From Sulfitobacter delicatus (GTDB lineage: Bacteria; Pseudomonadota; Alphaproteobacteria; Rhodobacterales; Rhodobacteraceae): 64,000 bases of DNA. The stretch is from positions 1-64,000 of the forward strand of contig NZ_FNBP01000007.1 in the NCBI RefSeq assembly GCF_900102535.1. Reading direction: 5' to 3'. The translations under genes and the position numbers were made by a program. The notes beneath the pieces are model-generated. The model searched no databases. It worked only from the letters and a program-made list of their open reading frames with translations, and was not told where the DNA came from. Positions 25,535 to 33,594 of the stretch are shown here, piece by piece (position 1 is the first letter of the stretch; every line of letters begins with the position of its first letter).

Positions 25535-26002
25535 ATGACCCTCACACGACGCAGCCTGCTGGCCTGTTCCGCAAGCTTTGCCGCGGCCGCACCATTTGCC
25601 GCCTGGGCCGAAGAAAAACCTGCCATCCACGTGATGAAAGACCCCAACTGCGGCTGCTGTTTGGCGTGGATCGAGATTCTTGAGAGCGAGGGGTTCGCCG
25701 TGACGACCAGACGCAGCATCGGAACGCTCTTGATCAAATACAAGCAAGACAACGGCATCCCGGAGAAAATGGCCTCTTGTCACACCGGAAAGATCGAGGG
25801 CTATATGATCGAAGGCCACGTCCCGCCCGCCGACATCCGCAAACTGCTGGCCGAGCGCCCGGATGCCATCGGCCTTGCCGTGCCGGGGATGCCCTATGGT
25901 TCGCCGGGAATGGGGCCGGAGAGTGAGCGCGACGCCTATGACGTCTATCTGATTGCCCGTGATGGCAGCAGCGAGGTGTTCTCAAGCTATGACGCTGCAT
26001 AG
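25535..26002 (+). CDS. DUF411 family exported metal-related protein
   Basis: 155 residues. The N-terminus T-R-R-S-L-L-A-C-S-A-S-F-A-A-A-A followed by A-W-A is a signal peptide of probable Tat type. The mature protein has the DUF411 core D-P-N-C-G-C-C-L-A-W and later A-S-C-H-T, a cysteine/histidine set likely to bind copper or another soft metal. It ends with G-M-P-Y-G-S-P-G-M, also conserved in the family. Translation is taken from the ATG with GGAAGG about 9 nt upstream. The cysteine-rich CBS gene follows after 95 bp; both fit metal handling together with the multicopper oxidase nearby. Confidence 0.85.
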   Translation: MTLTRRSLLACSASFAAAAPFAAWAEEKPAIHVMKDPNCGCCLAWIEILESEGFAVTTRRSIGTLLIKYKQDNGIPEKMASCHTGKIEGYMIEGHVPPADIRKLLAERPDAIGLAVPGMPYGSPGMGPESERDAYDVYLIARDGSSEVFSSYDAA

Positions 26003-26097
26003 GGCTATGCGCTGAGAGTTGCTTGGCGTCGTGCCCTCTGGAACTTGCATGTCGGCCTTTGGGTTTTGATCCTGTTACCCAATCAAGGAGTAAGATC

Positions 26098-26532
26098 ATG
26101 CAAGTTCAAGAAATCATGACGAGCAACCCCACCTGCTGCGGCCCCGACGCCTCGGTTCAGGAGGCAGCGAAGCTGATGGATGACAAGTCGGTCGGTTCTA
26201 TTCCGGTGGTGAATGACGCCGGTGAGCCGGTTGGCATCGTGACGGACCGAGACATCTGCTGCGGCGCGGTCGCGCAGGGAAAAGGCGCCGATACGCGGGT
26301 GTCTGACGTTATGTCGAAAGACGTGCTGACCGCGTCTCCCGACGAAGATATTGAGAGTTGCTGCAACAAGATGGAAGAGAAGCAGGTGCGGCGTGCGGTG
26401 GTGACCGACGGCACTGGGAAATGCTGCGGGATCGTCGCTCAGGCCGATGTAGCGCTGGAAGCCGACGGCAAAGAAACAGCAGAACTGGTGCAGAAGGTTT
26501 CACGCGCCGAAAAACGCTCGGGCTGCTGCTGA
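26098..26532 (+). CDS. two-CBS-domain protein with five Cys-Cys pairs
   Basis: 144 residues forming one CBS pair (Bateman module): V-Q-E-I-M-T to I-V-T-D-R-D-I, then V-S-D-V-M-S-K-D-V-L to A-Q-A-D-V-A-L. Ordinary relatives bind adenine nucleotides. Here vicinal cysteines stand at 13/14, 54/55, 88/89, 109/110 and 143/144, so 10 of 144 residues are cysteine in pairs, several replacing the usual small residues at the ends of CBS motifs. This hints at metal or redox sensing. AGGAG lies 8 nt before the ATG at 26098. A strong inverted repeat follows the gene. Confidence 0.85.
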   Translation: MQVQEIMTSNPTCCGPDASVQEAAKLMDDKSVGSIPVVNDAGEPVGIVTDRDICCGAVAQGKGADTRVSDVMSKDVLTASPDEDIESCCNKMEEKQVRRAVVTDGTGKCCGIVAQADVALEADGKETAELVQKVSRAEKRSGCC

Positions 26533-26596
26533 TACTGCTTGAAACGAAGCTGGCTGGGCCTGTAGGCGAAGTGTCTTTTGAAGACGCTGATACGAC

Positions 26597-26626
26597 ATCA
26601 AAACGCGGTGCGCGCCGCGTTTTGAT
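26597..26626. terminator. terminator-like inverted repeat
   Basis: Perfect 12-bp stem ATCAAAACGCGG / CCGCGTTTTGAT with a 6-nt loop, 65 bp after the CBS gene. Its symmetric T and A runs would let it work on both strands, closing both the CBS operon and the convergent channel gene. Confidence 0.65.
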
Positions 26627-26728
26627 CCTCAAGGACTATAGGGCACCCCAATGGCACATGATCACGGCCCTGTTGCTGCTGTGAATCTGTTAGCCTCGAG
26701 GGCCGATCTGTCTGGCTCTGGATATTGG

Positions 26729-27142
26729 TTAGCGGAACGCTTTCTGCCAAGCTGAATAGATGAAAGTAGCGCTCCAAGTAATGATCATGAAGCCCAAGAG
26801 TGCCTCCATCATACTGACAAGTCTCAGATCGCCTGAGCTGTCTATTTGGGTGTAACCCAGCGTGATATAGTTGATGCCAGAGTAATAAACGTAGTCCTGC
26901 CAGCTCCCATCGAAATTGCCGCTGAGATCTCCCAGGCCTCCGTGGCTGTGTATAGCGCTGTAAGCGTAAGCCCAGCCGAGAATTTCAGAGGTATGGAGAA
27001 CCAGAAGACCGAAGAAAATGCCCATGAGGGTGACATTTGGCTGCCTTTTATCTTTTCCAGTCAACCGGTCGAGTAGCCGCAGACCCACATGGTGATAAAC
27101 CCCGGTCAATGCCGCCAAAAAGAGACCAATCAAAAGCCCCAT
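26729..27142 (-). CDS. two-span ion channel protein (K+ channel-like)
   Basis: 137 residues: a first membrane span at the N-terminus, a second at about 40-60, a pore region Y-Y-S-G-I-N-Y-I-T-L-G-Y-T-Q and a last span. T-L-G-Y is a variant of the K+ selectivity filter T-V-G-Y-G, as in the small Ion_trans_2 proteins of proteobacteria. The second glycine of the filter is replaced by T, so selectivity may differ. It stands downstream of the multicopper oxidase gene on the same strand, 250 bp away. Confidence 0.75.
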   Translation of the reverse strand: MGLLIGLFLAALTGVYHHVGLRLLDRLTGKDKRQPNVTLMGIFFGLLVLHTSEILGWAYAYSAIHSHGGLGDLSGNFDGSWQDYVYYSGINYITLGYTQIDSSGDLRLVSMMEALLGFMIITWSATFIYSAWQKAFR

Positions 27143-27394
27143 GAATGCATCACTCCTTCACGATGTCGAATGGAAAGATGGAGGATTTGTTGGTTTGGCC
27201 AAGTGAGTTGGCCCTGCTTGCTACCAATAGATTTAGCGATGCGCATTTTCACAGATCCTTATCGTCGTCTTTCGGGCCTTATTTTCAACAGCACAAAAGG
27301 CCAGTTTTCCGTCCAAATGGCTTGCAGCTAAAGGCTCTCGACCGCTTTCTGGGAGCGCTGGTCAACGGGAGTTGCGATTGCGGTTGTTCGATCG

Positions 27395-28888
27395 TCACCC
27401 GACGGTAAACTGTCCCATCATGCCTGAATCCTCATGCTCCAGAATATGGCAGTGATACATAAACGGCGCATCCGCGATCGCCGGCTTGTCAAACCTGACG
27501 AGGATTTCAGCGCTGTTCTCCACCCAGACCACATCTTTCATCCCGATCTCGCCGAACTCGACGGGCCTCCCATTCTGGCTCAGCACTTGGAACGAAGTGC
27601 CGTGGACGTGGAACGGATGAGACATCATGTCGGCGGTGATCTGCCATACTTCGGTTTCGCCCAGACGCACCTGTTGGTCGATGCGATCCATGTCATAGGT
27701 TTTTCCATTGATTCCGAGCTTAGGACGACCGCCGAATATTCCCCGCATCATCCCCATGCCCATCATCATGTTAAGCTGGAAGCGTCGCCGCCGGACCGGT
27801 TCGTCGAATGTCGGAAGGTGCGCGCCAAGTAGCTCCTGCGGAAGTGCCGTGATCGCGCCCGTTCGGCTGCGGTCAACTTCGATATCGAGAACGCGAAAGA
27901 CGCCTTCTCGGGTTGCGGGGCCAGAGCTACCTCCCATCATACCGCTCATCATGCCTCCTCCCATCATACCGCCCATCATTTCGAGGGGGACGTCCTCAGA
28001 GACCAGCCGCGCGGCAGCTCCCTCCGAGAAGTCGACGACGATCTCCGCCCGCTCGGCTGGTGCGAGCTGAAGTTTTCTGCGTTCCACGGGGGCTGGCAGG
28101 AGACCGGCATCGCTGCCGATCTGATGGAAGCTGCGGTTGTCATTGAAACGCAGAGCGTAAACTCTTGAGTTAGAGGCGTTCAGCAGCCGGAACCGCACAA
28201 GCCCCTGCGGGACCCGGGCCTTGGGCGCTAATGCGCCGTTCACGGCGATCCTGTCGCCCCTGAAGCCCTGCATCGCGGCCATGCCGTCATCGTCGTATTC
28301 CAGCGTCCCCCTGCTACTGAAAGACTTGTCCTGAATGATGAGGGGGATGTCATCGACGCCATAGTTTAACGGAAGGTTATTCGAAGCCTTATCGTCATCC
28401 TCGATCAGAAGCATGCCAGCGAGACCGCGATAAACTTGATAGCCGGTGCGGCCATGCGGGTGTGAGTGATACCAGAAAGTGCCTGCGGGCTGATCGATGT
28501 CCAGCCTCTGCTCAAGCTCTTGGCCCGGAGCAATCAAAGACTGTGGACCGCCATCTTGCCAGCCGGGAACGTGCAAACCATGCCAATGCGCGGTTATCGG
28601 GCTGTCGAGGCGGTTTCGGGCTGTCAGGCGCGCTGTTCGGCCGCGCCGCATGCGCAGGGTCGGCCCCAAATGATCCCGTGACCATCCCAGTGTCTCGGCC
28701 TCGAAGTTCTCTGCAAAACGGTGCCTCCCCGTGACGGCTTCCAACAGGTTGCCGGCATCCTCACCGACATCCATCAGCGGCGGGATTGGCAGCGTCGCAC
28801 TGGCCCCTGTTTGTGCCAAGGCGCGTCCCACCAGCGCGGGCGCGGCGATAGCTACAGTGGAATATTGGAGGAACCTGCGTCTGTGCAT
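27395..28888 (-). CDS. periplasmic multicopper oxidase, CueO-like
   Basis: About 497 residues. A Tat signal (H-R-R-R-F-L-Q-Y-S) leads into three cupredoxin domains. All four copper motifs are present: H-W-H-G-L-H, W-Y-H-S-H-P-H-G, H-P-F-H-V-H-G and Y-H-C-H-I-L-E-H-E-D-S-G-M-M. A methionine-rich stretch (M-M-G-G-M-M-G-G-G-M-M-S-G-M-M) before domain 3 and M-M-M-G-M-G-M-M later resemble the Met-rich Cu(I)-binding region of CueO. It likely oxidises Cu(I) to the less toxic Cu(II). The ATG at 28888 starts the Tat peptide; 28900 is an alternative. DUF411 and CBS genes nearby support a copper-linked cluster. Confidence 0.92.
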   Translation of the reverse strand: MHRRRFLQYSTVAIAAPALVGRALAQTGASATLPIPPLMDVGEDAGNLLEAVTGRHRFAENFEAETLGWSRDHLGPTLRMRRGRTARLTARNRLDSPITAHWHGLHVPGWQDGGPQSLIAPGQELEQRLDIDQPAGTFWYHSHPHGRTGYQVYRGLAGMLLIEDDDKASNNLPLNYGVDDIPLIIQDKSFSSRGTLEYDDDGMAAMQGFRGDRIAVNGALAPKARVPQGLVRFRLLNASNSRVYALRFNDNRSFHQIGSDAGLLPAPVERRKLQLAPAERAEIVVDFSEGAAARLVSEDVPLEMMGGMMGGGMMSGMMGGSSGPATREGVFRVLDIEVDRSRTGAITALPQELLGAHLPTFDEPVRRRRFQLNMMMGMGMMRGIFGGRPKLGINGKTYDMDRIDQQVRLGETEVWQITADMMSHPFHVHGTSFQVLSQNGRPVEFGEIGMKDVVWVENSAEILVRFDKPAIADAPFMYHCHILEHEDSGMMGQFTVG

Positions 28889-29102
28889 TGCGATTACCAT
28901 TCTGTTTTCTCGAAGCGCTGCGGTTCTCTAAAGATAGCTTCTCTTATGAGAAGTCTAACATCTCTACTCGACATCAGTCGGAGTTTTCCCACGGGTTAAC
29001 CCGCGAAGGTGCTCAGCAAAGGCGTATTGATCGCCCTTGTGGCTCCTTGTCTTGCTCGTGAAATGGAGACGTTTCGAACTATGTTAATAACGTCGAGGTG
29101 AA

Positions 29103-30176
29103 ATGATGGACGTAGTCATTATTGGTGCAGGCCTGTCCGGACTAACGGCTGCCGCAGTTCTGCGCGCAGCAGGCGCCAGTGTGCGGATACTCGAGGCAGA
29201 TGCCCAGATTGGTGGCCGTATTCGCCCGCTTCGAGATCCGGCCAGCAATCTTGCAATTGCCGATCTTGGCCCGACCTGGGTTTGGCCGAGGCACCAGCCT
29301 GTGGTCACGCGCTGGCTCGAAGATCTTGGTGCGGCAACCTTTGAGCAATTTAACGAGGGTAACGCTGTCATCGTCGGATACGGGCCTGCGCCGCTGCGCC
29401 AACCTTTGCCCGGGCAAAATGGTATGGTTCGCATTGCAGGCGGACTAACAACATTGGTCGGCACCCTTGCCAATCGCGTCGGCCACGACAATATCCGAAG
29501 GTCAGCTCAGGTAACCGAGGTGTCTGAACATGGGCCAGATCACATCGCCGTCCATCTTAGTTCAAGCGAGATCATCACCGCGCAAAAGGTGATTATCTCG
29601 GTTCCACTTCGTATCACGGCCACAACAATACGTCTTCCATGGGCGTCATCTGCCTTGATTGATGACATGCGGAGGATGCCAACGTGGATGAGCACTCACG
29701 CCAAAGCAGTCGCTATTTATGAGAAACCCTTTTGGCGAGACGACGGGCTCTCCGGCAGGGTCGTCAGTCGTATCGGACCGCTTGCCGAAGTCCATGACCA
29801 CACGGGCGTAGACCACACTCCTGCCGCGCTGTTCGGCTTCGTCAACTGGCCTCCGGAACAACGAAGAGCAAATCCAGAGCGGCTCAGGCGGGCAATCTTG
29901 GACCAGCTTTCGGATTGCTTCGGAGATGCTGCGGCGCATCCTCTTGAACTGGCGATCCAAGACTGGGCAATGAACCATTGGATCGTGTCTGCGCTGGATA
30001 CCTCGCAACAAGCAACTCATCCTGACATCGGTCCTGCCTCTCTGAGGCAACCGCATCTTGAGGGTCGCGTTCGCTTTGCCGTGTCCGAGGCCTCGAAGCT
30101 CAGCCCCGGTCTAATCGAAGGCGCCCTTGCTATTGGGGAGAGGGCCGCCTTGGAGTTGCTTGAGGCAAATCTATAA
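29103..30176 (+). CDS. FAD-dependent amine oxidase-type oxidoreductase
   Basis: 357 residues. The N-terminal dinucleotide fold V-I-I-G-A-G-L-S-G-L-T-A-A is followed by E-A-D-A-Q-I-G-G-R-I-R, the flavin amine oxidase G-G-R motif. The C-terminus has G-R-V-R-F-A-V-S-E-A-S and L-I-E-G-A-L-A-I-G-E-R-A-A, the usual FAD-binding end. It is shorter than most amine oxidases (about 450), mainly in the substrate domain. It is probably cytoplasmic as no signal peptide is seen. GAGGTGAA precedes the ATG. Substrate unknown; it stands alone on its strand. Confidence 0.82.
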   Translation: MMDVVIIGAGLSGLTAAAVLRAAGASVRILEADAQIGGRIRPLRDPASNLAIADLGPTWVWPRHQPVVTRWLEDLGAATFEQFNEGNAVIVGYGPAPLRQPLPGQNGMVRIAGGLTTLVGTLANRVGHDNIRRSAQVTEVSEHGPDHIAVHLSSSEIITAQKVIISVPLRITATTIRLPWASSALIDDMRRMPTWMSTHAKAVAIYEKPFWRDDGLSGRVVSRIGPLAEVHDHTGVDHTPAALFGFVNWPPEQRRANPERLRRAILDQLSDCFGDAAAHPLELAIQDWAMNHWIVSALDTSQQATHPDIGPASLRQPHLEGRVRFAVSEASKLSPGLIEGALAIGERAALELLEANL

Positions 30177-30267
30177 GTTCAAGCGCGTGTAGCAAGAGTC
30201 CCGAGGCGCGATATCCGTTGCTGGCTACCGCCTATATGAAACCATACTGCAAGCGGTAGTCTTCGCG

Positions 30268-30340
30268 CGAACCGGACTTTCGCCGCAAACCACATGAATG
30301 TCGGCTTCGGGCCGTTCGCGTAGGTCGCCTCAAAGCGACG
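30268..30340. repeat. GC-rich intergenic repeat
   Basis: It begins CGAACCGGACTTT as at 25104-25116. Both copies continue with a similar core (gaatgtcggcttcgggccg here, caacgtccggtttgggccg there), so they are diverged copies of one intergenic repeat. The copy here ends close to the stop of the DsbA-like gene. Confidence 0.5.
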
Positions 30341-30355
30341 GAAGTCGACATTCGC

Positions 30356-30946
30356 TCAGCTTGCATTATCCTTCGCCCAGTGGATAGCATCCTCTAAACG
30401 ATCATCACCCCAGAACAACTCTTGCCCTACCGCAAAAGTAGGTGACCCGAAGACACCGAGGGTCATTGCCTCATCAGTGGCCGTTTGCAGATCATCTGCG
30501 GCTTGCTGCGTTTGGGCGGCGGCCAAGACCTCGCGTGGATCGCATCCGATTTCCGTCAGGCTTGACGATATGTTTGGTTCCTCGCCGGGCGCCTCACCGC
30601 TTTCGAACCAGCGACGATAAGTCGCGCGAACGTAATCTTCCATCCAGCCGTTCTCGAGACCGACGATGGCTATCTGGTTGGCCAGAGCAAGACCCGGCAG
30701 CGGGTAGGGAGCCGGAAGCTGCGGTGTGAGGCTATATCGCTTTGCACGGCGCTCTATGTCGCGCCACATATAGGCTGACTTAACGGGTTTGTCCTTAAAA
30801 GGTATGTTGTTCTGTTCGATCATCACGTAACGCACATTAAACGGACGCCATCTAAATTCGACCCCTGACGTTTCTGCAACCTCGGCAAGTCGCATGACGG
30901 TGAGATAGCTGTAAGTGCTTCCAATTGAGAACCAGAAGTCGATCTT
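30356..30946 (-). CDS. DsbA-like oxidoreductase / 2-hydroxychromene-2-carboxylate isomerase family
   Basis: 196 residues of the thioredoxin-fold kappa-class GST/HCCA isomerase type. It starts I-D-F-W-F-S-I-G-S-T-Y-S-Y-L, where serine replaces the DsbA active-site cysteine, continues F-R-W-R-P-F-N-V-R, and ends with G-V-F-G-S-P-T-F, the cis-proline loop. This suggests a glutathione-dependent isomerase or transferase rather than a disulfide oxidase. GAGGTGTGAG lies before the ATG at 30946. Confidence 0.85.
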   Translation of the reverse strand, partial: KIDFWFSIGSTYSYLTVMRLAEVAETSGVEFRWRPFNVRYVMIEQNNIPFKDKPVKSAYMWRDIERRAKRYSLTPQLPAPYPLPGLALANQIAIVGLENGWMEDYVRATYRRWFESGEAPGEEPNISSSLTEIGCDPREVLAAAQTQQAADDLQTATDEAMTLGVFGSPTFAVGQELFWGDDRLEDAIHWAKDNAS

Positions 30947-31107
30947 CATAATCTCACACCTCTGCCGAAATAGCTGCGACAAGAGTAGGCGAGATAGGCA
31001 AGCTGCGCAAATTTTACCCGGACGCTCGGGTTCGATTTGGTCATCTATCGTCCGTTCTGATTACGTATCCGCCATTCACTTAATGGGGGCTGAAAGCCGA
31101 AAGTTTG

Positions 31108-32142
31108 TTACCGGCGTTTGCCAGGAGTTCTCGTGGTTTTGTTACCGCGGGCCCCGGACTGGATGGGGGTATTGCTGAGGTTTTCCTCCGTCAGCTTGCG
31201 CCATCGGTCAAGGCGTGCCGGATCGAGTGTCCCATCCGCGGCCGCACCCTGAACCGCGCAGCCGGGTTCATGGACATGTGTGCAATCCCGGAAGCGACAG
31301 TGGGACGCAAGCACAACAATCTCCGCAAACAGAGTATTTAGCCCGGCTGAGACCTCGCTGACATGTAGCGTTCGCATCCCGGGCGTGTCGATCACCCAGC
31401 CGCCGCCGGCAATTGCATGGAGCGAACGCGACGTGGTTGTGTGACGCCCCTTCGCGTCGGCCGCGCGAATGGGCCCTGTTGGCTGTGCATTCTCGGATGA
31501 CTTCTCCGACAGCGTATTCAGCAAGGTCGATTTTCCGACGCCGGACGATCCCACAAGGGCGACGGTCTGCCCCGGACCGCACCAACGCGCCAATGTCAGT
31601 GCTGCGTTCGGTGCTTTCGCATTTAGCATTACGACATCCAACCCAAGTTGAAGGGCTTGTGCCTGCTTAAAGTAGGGTGCGGGATCAGGTGTCTGGTCTA
31701 TCTTTGTTAGGACAATCACCGGAACCGCCCCAGCCTCGTTTGCGAGGGCCAGATACCGCTCCAGTCGTGCCGGATTGAAGTCTTCATTACAGGATGTGAC
31801 GATAAAGAGCGTGTCAATGTTCGCTGCAATAAGCTGTGCTTGCCGCCGGCCTTCGGCTTTGCGCTGTAACTGCATCCGTCTATTGAGCCGCCGGACCAGC
31901 AAGCGGTCCTCGCGGGCCACCAGAACCCAGTCCCCAACGGCGAAGTCCGTCGTATTTGTCTGAGCCGAAAGTTTCAGCCCCACCGGGCCAAGTTCGGACA
32001 TCGCAGTGACCCGGTCCCGATGGACGGTTGCGATCCGCATCGGAACAAGCTCAGCGTCGCCGGGCTCCAACTGCTCATCGAAAAACGCGGACCAGCCGAG
32101 AGTGGTCAGTGAGACTGCAGACTGATCTGATGAATTGGTCAT
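31108..32142 (-). CDS. rsgA: ribosome small-subunit-dependent GTPase RsgA
   Basis: About 344 residues. Circularly permuted GTPase order is clear: the G4 motif T-K-I-D comes first, then the P-loop G-S-S-G-V-G-K-S-T, then G3 D-T-P-G-M-R. An OB-fold precedes the GTPase and a C-terminal zinc motif (C-R-F-R-D-C-T-H-V-H-E-P-G-C) follows, as in all RsgA proteins. It helps mature the 30S ribosomal subunit. It lies inside the accessory island, divergent from an ArsC-like gene. The ATG at 32142 is chosen by the usual family length; the frame opens at 32178. Confidence 0.92.
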   Translation of the reverse strand: MTNSSDQSAVSLTTLGWSAFFDEQLEPGDAELVPMRIATVHRDRVTAMSELGPVGLKLSAQTNTTDFAVGDWVLVAREDRLLVRRLNRRMQLQRKAEGRRQAQLIAANIDTLFIVTSCNEDFNPARLERYLALANEAGAVPVIVLTKIDQTPDPAPYFKQAQALQLGLDVVMLNAKAPNAALTLARWCGPGQTVALVGSSGVGKSTLLNTLSEKSSENAQPTGPIRAADAKGRHTTTSRSLHAIAGGGWVIDTPGMRTLHVSEVSAGLNTLFAEIVVLASHCRFRDCTHVHEPGCAVQGAAADGTLDPARLDRWRKLTEENLSNTPIQSGARGNKTTRTPGKRR

Positions 32143-32323
32143 TCCCGACTGAATGGCGTTGGAAACGCTTTGTTGCAAGCTTTCCTTCAGACAAGCGCAC
32201 AGGTTGCGACGCCTCAGAACTGGTCGCGCGCGCCAGTTAAGCCGCGCCCATCACCGCTTGAATGGTTGTATTAGACGCATCAATGCACGAGGTTACGGGA
32301 TCGACGCCAGAGGGGAATACGAC

Positions 32324-32653
32324 ATGGTGATCTACGGTTTGCAGACTTGCGCAATGTGCCAGAAGGCCCGCAAAGCATTAGAAGCGAGAGGCGTTGATGT
32401 TTCTTTGCGCGATGTTCGGGCGGAGCCGTTGAGCGAAGCAGAATTGTCGAATCTGATCGATGAATTCGGGGATCGGCTCGTGGACCGCAAGTCGAATGAC
32501 TACCGCGCGCTCAATGACTGGTTAAAGAATTCGGAAGCCGAGGCGCAGATCGCCGCCCAACCCAAGGTAATGGCTCGCCCGGTAATCCGTGATGGCGACA
32601 AGTTCTTTCTGGGTTGGGATGAGAGGGTTCAGGCAGCTTTGCATGCGGACTGA
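32324..32653 (+). CDS. ArsC/Spx family reductase-like protein (YffB-type)
   Basis: 109 residues with thioredoxin fold: V-I-Y-G-L-Q-T-C-A-M-C-Q-K-A-R-K-A-L at the start and A-Q-P-K-V-M-A-R-P-V-I near the end, the ArsC-family arginine/cis-proline region. The C-x-x-C pair resembles YffB-type proteins rather than arsenate reductase, where a single catalytic cysteine suffices. Arsenate reduction is not supported by context: no arsB or arsR is present. AGAGGGG precedes the ATG. Confidence 0.82.
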   Translation: MVIYGLQTCAMCQKARKALEARGVDVSLRDVRAEPLSEAELSNLIDEFGDRLVDRKSNDYRALNDWLKNSEAEAQIAAQPKVMARPVIRDGDKFFLGWDERVQAALHAD

Positions 32654-33042
32654 TGCCCTTGGGTGAAATGTAAGCTTAGTGGAAAATACGAATGTATTTT
32701 CGTATCTACTTTATCGTTGGCCCCGGCTTCTGGCGATCGGCTAAACTTCGCAGAGTAAGCCAAAGGCGACATCGAAGGCAGGAAACGACCTTTGCGAAAT
32801 TCACGTTCGGAGCGATGATCACGGCAGGGCCGGCGTGGTGCCGCGTCCCGCAAATGTGAGTAACGTAAATGCCGACTCAGAAACCTCAGCCTAAAAAGAG
32901 CCAATCGGATCAGCCAGGTTCGAAAAGCCCGTCAAATTCCGGCAACAAGTCACCGCAGAAATAAACTCCGTTTTCCAAGCTGCGTCTGCCGTCCCTTTTC
33001 AGGGGCGGCAATTTCGATTCAACCCTACCAACACTACCCTTT
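32654..33042. other. 389-bp stretch, no supported gene
   Basis: It holds a GC-rich segment at about 32715-32830 with the same flavour as the other intergenic repeats (cgacctttgcgaaattcacgttcggagcg). One minus-strand frame spans it but lacks a ribosome binding site and any recognisable pattern. Confidence 0.35.
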
Positions 33043-33246
33043 TTAGACGAAGTTCTGTCCAGCATAAACTTTGTCTGGAAGTGCATTCTCTCCATAGACG
33101 AGGTTTCCATTCTCATCGAGACCCACGCCAAGACCAAGGCGCCTGCGTCGTTCCCAGAACGCTTCTTCCTCAGGGCTGGCTTGACCCATTTTCTCAGCAA
33201 ACCAATCAATCCACTTTGGGTCCGCTTCATCAGGTTGAGTCGTCAT
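33043..33246 (-). CDS. small unknown acidic protein
   Basis: 67 residues from the ATG at 33246: T-T-Q-P-D-E-A-D-P-K-W-I-D-W-F-A-E-K-M then basic R-R-R-R-L-G-L-G-V-G-L-D-E-N-G-N. Amphipathic and soluble. It is divergent from a gene of similar size at 33338, and the two share a short inverted repeat. A toxin-antitoxin-like or regulator pair is conceivable but not shown. Confidence 0.45.
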   Translation of the reverse strand: MTTQPDEADPKWIDWFAEKMGQASPEEEAFWERRRRLGLGVGLDENGNLVYGENALPDKVYAGQNFV

Positions 33247-33289
33247 AATGCTCTCCACTTCGCGAGGCGGCCACGGTCCGCGCCATATG

Positions 33290-33311
33290 TGCTATATTGC
33301 CAAACATAGCA
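33290..33311. promoter_or_regulatory. inverted repeat between two divergent small genes
   Basis: TGCTAT / ATAGCA arms (33290-33295, 33306-33311) with a 10-nt spacer, overlapping TATATT at 33293-33298, a possible -10 for the rightward gene. It could be an operator for one of the small proteins. Confidence 0.35.
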
Positions 33312-33337
33312 TGATCGGCCCGTCGGAGGAGGATTTT

Positions 33338-33553
33338 ATGGCGCGACTGATTACTAAAGCCCAGCACGATGCACTGTGCCTGCGCGACGCTGGCCACGAA
33401 CCTCATGGAGCAGCGCGGATCACCGGCACAACAATGTCCGATATGCGGGCCCTTTGGTTACGCGATGATGAAGATGAAGACTCCGAGCTGAATGCGATTT
33501 GCGATGAGCGTCAGCATGAGGTTGGCGTCGAAGTCGATATCAAGTTAAGCTGA
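33338..33553 (+). CDS. small unknown protein
   Basis: 71 residues beginning M-A-R-L-I-T-K-A-Q-H-D-A-L. GGAGGA stands about 7 nt before the ATG, and earlier start codons in the frame lack this. A segment A-A-R-I-T-G-T-T-M-S-D-M-R-A-L-W-L-R could be a recognition helix; the rest is acidic. No family is recognised. Confidence 0.5.
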   Translation: MARLITKAQHDALCLRDAGHEPHGAARITGTTMSDMRALWLRDDEDEDSELNAICDERQHEVGVEVDIKLS

Positions 33554-33594
33554 ATCGAACCATCAGCACGGACTTTAGAGCAGGGGCTCAGCCA

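Noticed and set aside
27145-27408. 87-codon plus-strand frame between the channel and multicopper oxidase genes
   Set aside because: It overlaps the end of the oxidase gene and lacks a ribosome binding site; conservation could not be judged.
32324-32653. Arsenic resistance function for the ArsC-like gene
   Set aside because: C-x-x-C active site of YffB type and no arsenic genes nearby; family name only is kept.
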